This document shows positions 59,048 to 64,000 of a stretch of DNA of 64,000 nt, in pieces; the stretch's first letter is position 1; the number at the start of each line of letters is the position of its first letter. The stretch covers positions 1-64,000 of the forward strand of contig JAXLSU010000015.1 in NCBI GenBank assembly GCA_046330455.1, given 5' to 3'. Source of the stretch: CAVQXR01 sp046330455 (GTDB taxonomy: Bacteria; Actinomycetota; Thermoleophilia; Gaiellales; Gaiellaceae). The position numbers and the translations under genes are program-made. The notes under the pieces were generated by a model. It was given only the letters and a program-made list of their open reading frames with translations. It was not told the origin of the DNA and did no database searches.

Positions 59048-60588
59048 TGGACTGGAAGAAGGAGATCAAGCTCTCCGATCTGATCCGCCGCGGCGACGGC
59101 TCCGGTCGGGAAGGCGCGGCGGAGGACGAGCCTGCGGCGACTCCGGAGGCGACCTCCGACGGAGAGACGATCTGGAAGAAGGAGATCAGGCTGTCCTCGC
59201 TGTTCCGCCGCCAGAAGAAGGCGAAGCAGCCGGCGCTTCCCGCCTACGGAGCGAGCAGCGCGTCTTCCGGCGAGACGCCGGGCCCGCGCCCCGAGCCGGA
59301 GAGCGTCTGGAAGAAGGAGATCAAGCTCTCGTCGCTGTTCCGGCGCAGGAAGTCCGCAGCCCGTCATCGGGAGCCGCTCGCGCTGCCGCCGGTCGGACAG
59401 ACGATCCCGGAGGCTCCAACGACCGTCGAGGTCGAGGACACGCACGAGGACGCACACGCGGCCGCACCCGAGTTCACGCGCGTCGTTCCCGAGCCGAGCG
59501 CGGACGCCGAGCCGCCCGGGCCCGAGGCGGATCAGGTCGACGACGACGCTCCGCAGGCCCCGGCGGACGATCCGGCCCCCGCCGAGGTCGTGGCTTCCGC
59601 CGCCCCGGAGACGGATGAGCCGGCAGCGGATGAGCCGGCCGCGCCTGCCGCGACCGGCGAGAGGACGAGCGTCTGGAAGAAGCAGATCGGCTTCGGGCGC
59701 AAGCAGAAGGCCGCCGCCGTCGCGGGCATCGCCGCGGCCGGCGGAGCGGCCGCCGGCGACGAGCCGGACGCGCCGGACGCAGGTGCCGTCGTTCCGAAGC
59801 AGAGCGTCTGGAAGAAGGACGTGAAGCTCGGCCGGAAGGCGAAGGCCCCGAAGCCGGACAGCGCCGGCCCCGAGCGCCGCGAGGACCGCGAGCAGCCGAC
59901 GGCCGCCGATCGCGGGCCCGAGCGGAAGCCGAAGAGCGGCGAGAAGCTGCCCGAGATCCCGCTGATGCGGTCGCTGAACCTCCTGCCGAAGGATGTGCAG
60001 CTCGCGAAGTCCTCGGGCCGGCCCTGGCTCCTCCAGGCTGCCGCGCTCGGTCTCTCGGCAGTCGTGCTCGCCGGTGTCGGCTACCTCTACCTGTCGGCCC
60101 GCAACGACGTTGCCGACCAGGAGCAGGCGCTCGAGGAGAAGCAGGCCGAGCTCGTCGCGCTGCAGGCTCAGCTCGTTCCCTCGGCGACCGACGACACTGC
60201 ACTCGCAGGCGAGGCGTTGAGCCGGGCGACCGCGCTCTCGGCGGCGATCTCGACGCGGTTCAACTGGGATCGCCTGCTCCGCCAGCTCTCGCTCACGCTG
60301 CCCGAGGACGTGTGGTTCGACGGCTTCCAGTCGACGAACCCCGCGGCCGAGAGCGTGGGCAGCGGCGGTGCGGCGGCGGTCGCGGCCACCGCGGCCTCGC
60401 AGGTGCCCAACACGCCGACGTCGTTGACCATCACCGGCTTCGGGCGTACGCAGAGCGACATCGCGTACCTGCTCGCCCGTCTCGAGACCGTGCCGGCCTT
60501 TGCCGCCGTGCAGCTCCAGTCCTCGAGCCGCGTGAAGATCGGCGAGACGTGGGTGATCCAGTTCAGCGTCCTCGGTGCGCTGAAGTAG
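59047..60588 (+). CDS. pilN: PilN with a long N-terminal extension carrying five WKK-type motifs
   Basis: The C-terminal 210 residues are a normal PilN: cytoplasmic PilM-binding motif SLNLLP (residues 309-314), one membrane helix at about 327-348, coiled coil, and a ferredoxin-like domain (ISTRFNWDRLLRQLSLTLPE, SLTITGFGRTQSDIAYLLAR). Ahead of it stand about 300 extra cytoplasmic residues, mostly acidic Pro/Ala linker, with five copies of a basic aromatic motif whose Trp residues are 3, 43, 88, 210 and 255. The first three read WKKEIKLSDLIRR, WKKEIRLSSLFRR and WKKEIKLSSLFRR; the last two are WKKQIGFGRK and WKKDVKLGRK. Typical PilN is about 200 residues. Confidence 0.88.
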   Translation: MDWKKEIKLSDLIRRGDGSGREGAAEDEPAATPEATSDGETIWKKEIRLSSLFRRQKKAKQPALPAYGASSASSGETPGPRPEPESVWKKEIKLSSLFRRRKSAARHREPLALPPVGQTIPEAPTTVEVEDTHEDAHAAAPEFTRVVPEPSADAEPPGPEADQVDDDAPQAPADDPAPAEVVASAAPETDEPAADEPAAPAATGERTSVWKKQIGFGRKQKAAAVAGIAAAGGAAAGDEPDAPDAGAVVPKQSVWKKDVKLGRKAKAPKPDSAGPERREDREQPTAADRGPERKPKSGEKLPEIPLMRSLNLLPKDVQLAKSSGRPWLLQAAALGLSAVVLAGVGYLYLSARNDVADQEQALEEKQAELVALQAQLVPSATDDTALAGEALSRATALSAAISTRFNWDRLLRQLSLTLPEDVWFDGFQSTNPAAESVGSGGAAAVAATAASQVPNTPTSLTITGFGRTQSDIAYLLARLETVPAFAAVQLQSSSRVKIGETWVIQFSVLGALK

Positions 60589-60597
60589 CCAGGACAG

Positions 60598-61392
60598 GTG
60601 GGAAGCGTGAAGAGCGGAATCACAAAGAAGATCCCGGTTCTCTACTTCGTGGCAGCGGGAATCCTCGTCGCGGCGATCGCGGGGTACATGCTCCTCGTCC
60701 GCCCGGCGAAGGAGGACGCGAGCGCGGCCGCCACCGAGGTCGAGAACACCCAGCTCCAGATCACCACGGTGCAGCAGCAGCTCGCGGCCAAGGAGGAGCA
60801 GCAGAACCTGATCCGGGTCGCAGACCTCGTCGAGCTGGCGAAGGCCATGCCGAACCAGGACGGCCCGGCAGCGGCGATGCTCCAGCTCGTCGACACCGCC
60901 GACGGCGCCGGTGTGACCCTGGCCGCCGTGCAGCCGGCTGCTCCCGAGCTCGCCGCCGGGTACACGCGCTTTCCGATGACGCTCACGGTCGTCGGCAACT
61001 ACTACGACCTGACGGAGTTCCTGTATCAGCTCCGCAACCTGGTCACGATTCGCCAGGGCGTGCTCGACGCGACCGGTCCGCTGTTCACGGTCGACAGCAT
61101 CAGCTGGCACGAGTCGGACGAGGCCGACGAGGAGCCGTTCCCGTACGTCCAGGCAGACCTCGTCGTCTCGGCCTACGTCTACGGGGAGGCGACAGAGGCC
61201 CTGCTCGCTGCAGCGGTGGCGTCCGGCGACGCGCCCACGCCCGCAGAGGCCACGACGACCGGGGAGACGACGACGGGCGAGACGACCACCACGGAGGACG
61301 GGAGCACGACGCCGTCCACCTCGACCGAGCCTGGCTCGACCGTCCAGGTGAGCCCTGACGGATCGCAGGCCGCGCCTGGAGGGACTCCCTGA
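60598..61392 (+). CDS. pilO: Type IV pilus alignment protein PilO
   Basis: The 264-residue protein has one N-terminal membrane helix (IPVLYFVAAGILVAAIAGYM), a coiled coil (EVENTQLQITTVQQQLAAKE) and a PilO-type ferredoxin-like domain (FPMTLTVVGNYYDLTEFLYQ, VSAYVYGEATEALLAAAVAS). A Thr/Glu-rich tail of about 50 residues follows. It pairs with PilN in the periplasm-facing platform. Starts at the GTG of 60598 or 60607 are both possible. It ends with a TGATG overlap on the next gene. Confidence 0.9.
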   Translation: MGSVKSGITKKIPVLYFVAAGILVAAIAGYMLLVRPAKEDASAAATEVENTQLQITTVQQQLAAKEEQQNLIRVADLVELAKAMPNQDGPAAAMLQLVDTADGAGVTLAAVQPAAPELAAGYTRFPMTLTVVGNYYDLTEFLYQLRNLVTIRQGVLDATGPLFTVDSISWHESDEADEEPFPYVQADLVVSAYVYGEATEALLAAAVASGDAPTPAEATTTGETTTGETTTTEDGSTTPSTSTEPGSTVQVSPDGSQAAPGGTP

Positions 61393-62150
61393 TGGCACCG
61401 CAGACGGCCGCCGATCGTGCCGCGGACAAGCGCAAGCGACGCGACGCGAAGCAGAAGAAGCTCCTGCTCATCCTGATCCCGGTGCTGATCGCGATGGTCG
61501 CCTGGCAGGGCCCAAAGCTCATGAAGCAGGTCAAGGGCTCGTCCGGGGAGGCCGCTCCGGCGGCCGCGACGGTCGAGTCGCCGGCGAACCCCGGGGTCGA
61601 TGCTGCCGGCAGTGGCGAGGAGGCTGCTCAGGCCACGCCTCCGGTACCGACCGATCCGGCCGAGATCGCCGCTGCGGTCAAGGAGCTTCCCGCGAGTGAG
61701 CGGTATCCGATTCCCGGCGAGAACCAGCTGATCTCCTTCAGCCGCTTCTCGGCGTCCGATCCGTTCTCGCCGCTCGTCGTCGAGGAGGACACCTCGTCGA
61801 CGAGCACGGACACCGGAACGTCCACGACGACGACGACGCCGCCGACGACGGCCCCGCCGCCGACGGCCTATCCGCCCACGTCCGGAGGCCAGCCTCCGAC
61901 CACGGCGACCCAGGTCGCGCTGTCGGTCAACGGCCACCCGCTGGTGCTCGGCGTCGGCGACACGTTCCCGACCGTCGATCCGGCCTTCACGATCCTGACG
62001 ATCAACCCGGACTCGGTCGTGATCGGGCTCACCGACGGGTCGTTCTCGGACGGCCAGCAGTCGATCACCGTCCGCAAGGGCGAGCAGGTGACCCTCGTGA
62101 GCCAGCCCGACGGCACCCGGTTCACGATCCGCGTCGTCGAGATCACCTGA
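61392..62150 (+). CDS. PilP-position bitopic membrane protein
   Basis: The 252-residue protein has a basic N-terminus, one membrane helix (KLLLILIPVLIAMVAWQGP), a helical segment (DPAEIAAAVKELPASERYPI, SRFSASDPFSPLVVEED), a Thr/Pro-rich linker, and a C-terminal beta domain (VNGHPLVLGVGDTFPTVDPA, SITVRKGEQVTLVSQPDGT). DPF-x-P followed by a linker and a small beta domain is how PilP-like proteins are built, although it is not a lipoprotein. Position directly after pilO supports a PilP-like role. No PilQ secretin is expected in a single-membrane cell. Confidence 0.7.
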   Translation: MAPQTAADRAADKRKRRDAKQKKLLLILIPVLIAMVAWQGPKLMKQVKGSSGEAAPAAATVESPANPGVDAAGSGEEAAQATPPVPTDPAEIAAAVKELPASERYPIPGENQLISFSRFSASDPFSPLVVEEDTSSTSTDTGTSTTTTTPPTTAPPPTAYPPTSGGQPPTTATQVALSVNGHPLVLGVGDTFPTVDPAFTILTINPDSVVIGLTDGSFSDGQQSITVRKGEQVTLVSQPDGTRFTIRVVEIT

Positions 62151-62194
62151 TCCCGACACGGCCGGCGGGCCCGTCGCTGCTACCGTCCGCCTCG

Positions 62195-63181
62195 ATGGAC
62201 GGTACCCGGCGGGCTCCCGCACGCTCCCAGGCGACGATCGCCGACCTCGGTGACGGGGTGATCCGGATCACGCAGCCGTTGCCGTGGGCACTCGACCACG
62301 TCCACTGCTACGCGCTCGTCGATCCGGAGGGGTGGACCCTCGTCGACGCGGGCCTGGGCACGCCCGGGACGATCCGGCGCTGGGAGGAGGCGCTCGAGCG
62401 GCTGGGCAGCCCCGCGATTCGCCGGATCGTCGTCACCCACTACCATCCCGACCACCTCGGCGGCGCGGCCGCGCTCGCCGAGCTGACGGGCGCGCCCGAG
62501 GTCGTCCAGGGAGCGCTCGATGCCGAGCTCTCCCAGCTCACCTGGGTCGAGCTCGACGAGGCGGGGTTCCTCGACTTCCTGCGCCTGCACGGGATGCCGG
62601 ACGATCTCGCGGTCGCCTCGGCGGCGGCGGAGGCCCGCATGCCGGTCGTCCCGGTGACGCCGACCAGGCTCGTCGGCGAGGGTGACGTCGTCGAGGTAGG
62701 GGGAGTGAGCTACGAGGTGCTCGTGCTCCCGGGGCACGCCGACGGCCACATCGTGCTGCTCGATCGGCAACGCGGACGGGTGTTCGGAGGCGACGTCATC
62801 CTCACCGGGATCACCCCGAACATCGGCCGCTGGGAGGACACGGCCCCCGACCCGCTCTCGCGCTATCTCGACTCGCTCTCCCGGCTCGTCGAGGCCGGGC
62901 CGAAGCTAGTCTTCCCCGGGCACCGCGACCCGATCGAGCGGGTTGCCGAGCGGGCGCAGGAGCTGCGCGTTCACCATGCGGAGCGTCTCGAAGCCGCCCA
63001 CTCGGCGCTCGTCGACGGGGCGCGCACCGCCTACGAGGTGGCGCAGCGTCTCTGGGCCACGTCCGGCTTCAGTCTCCACGAGCAGCGTTTCGCACTCGCC
63101 GAGGCGCTAGCCCACGTGGAGCGGCTCGAGACCGAGGCTCGCGCCCGGCAGGTCGAGCCTGGGCGTTTCGAGCCGGTCTGA
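62195..63181 (+). CDS. MBL-fold metallo-hydrolase
   Basis: The 328-residue protein has the metallo-beta-lactamase metal motif VVTHYHPDHLGGAAALAEL, then VLVLPGHADGHIVLLDRQRG, FGGDVILTGITPN and KLVFPGHRDPI. It belongs to the glyoxalase II-like branch with a C-terminal helical domain (AYEVAQRLWATSGFSLHEQR). The substrate is unknown. The ATG at 62195 lies 8 bases after TACCGT (62181-62186), so a leaderless start is likely. It interrupts the run of pil genes and is probably transcribed on its own. Confidence 0.85.
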   Translation: MDGTRRAPARSQATIADLGDGVIRITQPLPWALDHVHCYALVDPEGWTLVDAGLGTPGTIRRWEEALERLGSPAIRRIVVTHYHPDHLGGAAALAELTGAPEVVQGALDAELSQLTWVELDEAGFLDFLRLHGMPDDLAVASAAAEARMPVVPVTPTRLVGEGDVVEVGGVSYEVLVLPGHADGHIVLLDRQRGRVFGGDVILTGITPNIGRWEDTAPDPLSRYLDSLSRLVEAGPKLVFPGHRDPIERVAERAQELRVHHAERLEAAHSALVDGARTAYEVAQRLWATSGFSLHEQRFALAEALAHVERLETEARARQVEPGRFEPV

Positions 63182-63202
63182 GGCCCCGTACGCGGGCCCG
63201 TG

Positions 63203-63230
63203 CTCCCCGGAGGAGTGACACGCCGGGGAG
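63203..63230 (+). terminator. Hairpin after the MBL-fold gene
   Basis: CTCCCCGG and its complement (8-bp arms) flank a 12-base loop, 21 bases after the MBL stop and just upstream of the pilC promoter boxes. Confidence 0.55.
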
Positions 63231-63234
63231 AGGC

Positions 63235-63262
63235 TCAAGTGTGGGCCCGCAGGAGCCGATAG
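63235..63262 (+). promoter_or_regulatory. Sigma-28-like promoter of pilC
   Basis: TCAAGTGT (63235-63242), 12 bases, then GCCGATAG (63255-63262), with the pilC GTG 11 bases further. The spacing matches the pilT2 promoter exactly. Confidence 0.55.
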
Positions 63263-63273
63263 CACCGTCGAGG

Positions 63274-64000
63274 GTGCCTGCCTACGCCTACACCGCGATC
63301 AACTCCGCCGGCGAGGAGCTGGCCGGCGAGCTCCACGCGCGCGACACCGCGGGGGCGCAGGAACAGCTCCGTTCGCGCGGGCTGCTCGCACTCGAGCTGA
63401 ACGAGGGCGGCGCCGCCGAAGGCAAGGCCGGCGGCGCGCTCAAGCGAGTCAAGGCGAAGTCCCTGCAGGTCTTCTCGCGCCAGTTCGCGACGATGATCGA
63501 GTCGGGGCTGAACGTCGTGACCGCGCTCTCGATCCTCGAGGAGCAGACGGACGACAAGAACCTCGCCCAGGTGATCCAGGACGTCCGCACGGACGTCGAG
63601 GGCGGCCTGCTGCTCTCCGAGGCGATGGCGCGCCACCCGCGCACGTTCAGCCGCCTCTACATCTCGATGCTCGAGGCCGGCGAGGCCGCCGGCATCCTCG
63701 ACATCGTGCTCGACCGCGTCGCGCTGCAGATCGAGAAGGAGATGCAGATCAAACGCCGCGTGAAGGGCGCGATGATCTACCCGATGCTCGTGATGACGTT
63801 CGCGTTCCTCGTCCTCGTCGGCATGCTCCTGTTCCTCGTCCCGATCTTCGTGAAGCTGTTCACCGACCTCGGCGGCCAGCTTCCGATGCTGACTCGGGGC
63901 GTGATCTTCGGCTCGAACATCCTGCGCGAGTACTGGTTCATCGTCTTCCCGGCAATGGGCATCTCGCTGTTCGCGTTCCTGCGCTACAAGAAGACCGAGA
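63274..64000 (+). CDS. pilC: Type IV pilus inner-membrane core protein PilC (3' truncated by window end)
   Basis: The frame is open to the last base; 242 residues are visible. It begins VPAYAYTAINSAGEELAGEL, the usual PilC/GspF N-terminal strand, then SLQVFSRQFATMIESGLNVV, LSEAMARHPRTFSRLYISML, EAGEAAGILDIVLDRVALQI and the first membrane helix pair (MIYPMLVMTFAFLVLVGMLL). PilC forms the platform on which PilB and PilT act. The GTG start is chosen because it gives the conserved PxYxYTA N-terminus. Confidence 0.92.
   Translation, partial: MPAYAYTAINSAGEELAGELHARDTAGAQEQLRSRGLLALELNEGGAAEGKAGGALKRVKAKSLQVFSRQFATMIESGLNVVTALSILEEQTDDKNLAQVIQDVRTDVEGGLLLSEAMARHPRTFSRLYISMLEAGEAAGILDIVLDRVALQIEKEMQIKRRVKGAMIYPMLVMTFAFLVLVGMLLFLVPIFVKLFTDLGGQLPMLTRGVIFGSNILREYWFIVFPAMGISLFAFLRYKKTE

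Noticed and set aside
58831..61398. An 855-codon minus-strand frame opposite pilM-pilN-pilO
   Set aside because: It is an antisense shadow of three well-recognised pilus genes with intact overlaps and motifs.

Overview
The window is high-GC actinobacterial-type DNA. F420-type luciferase-fold oxidoreductases, a seven-iron ferredoxin, a Mycobacterium-like ArgA acetyltransferase and MurT point to Actinomycetota. A complete pilMNO/pilB/pilC/pilT/pilD type IV pilus locus together with many TANNNT-type leaderless starts fits a Thermoleophilia-like soil lineage (Gaiellales/Solirubrobacterales). That placement is inference from gene content; no rRNA is present.

Bases 1-9.5 kb hold a truncated serine hydrolase, a DUF3160 lipoprotein coupled to a CapA-like protein, a class IV aminotransferase, argA, a secreted beta-propeller, and a coupled cyclase/LLM pair. 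Bases 9.5-15.3 kb carry mmsA, iolC (myo-inositol catabolism) and an Old Yellow Enzyme, interrupted by a decayed IS110-family element lying between 35-bp direct repeats and a dispersed palindrome. Bases 15.3-19.9 kb hold an LLM oxidoreductase, a GcvT-like protein with a near-consensus promoter and operator-like palindrome, a GntR/FCD regulator, an N-carbamoylsarcosine amidase-like hydrolase and a phosphodiesterase.

Bases 20.0-27.2 kb form one tightly overlapping operon: an ArsR regulator followed by hyfB-C-E-F-G-I, a group 4 [NiFe]-hydrogenase-like membrane complex. It resembles Mycobacterium tuberculosis Rv0081-Rv0087. Bases 27.2-32.8 kb contain LtrA, a beta-CASP metallo-beta-lactamase gene, a baeRF (eRF1-like) gene and a RAYT/Y1 transposase element. 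The last three each carry what looks like a single-base deletion. The RAYT element has 23-bp terminal inverted repeats and sits between 125-bp direct repeats. Bases 33-40.4 kb hold small metabolic, redox and repair genes and a VapBC toxin-antitoxin pair next to an integrase remnant at tRNA-Thr. Aquaporin and tRNA-Tyr follow.

Bases 42-64 kb are a type IV pilus region: pilT, a peptidoglycan hydrolase, an HD-GYP protein, MurT, a PASTA protein, pilD, pilB, three prepilin or pilus-associated genes (one 704 aa with repeated beta-sandwich modules), a repeat-rich gap, a thioredoxin-like protein, pilA, a second pilT, pilM, an unusual pilN, pilO, a PilP-like protein, an MBL hydrolase and the start of pilC. 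A GCCGATA box precedes five pilus transcription units, with a weaker form before the first pilT. It suggests a shared promoter or leader element. PilN carries five copies of a WKKEIKLS-type motif not expected in the family.
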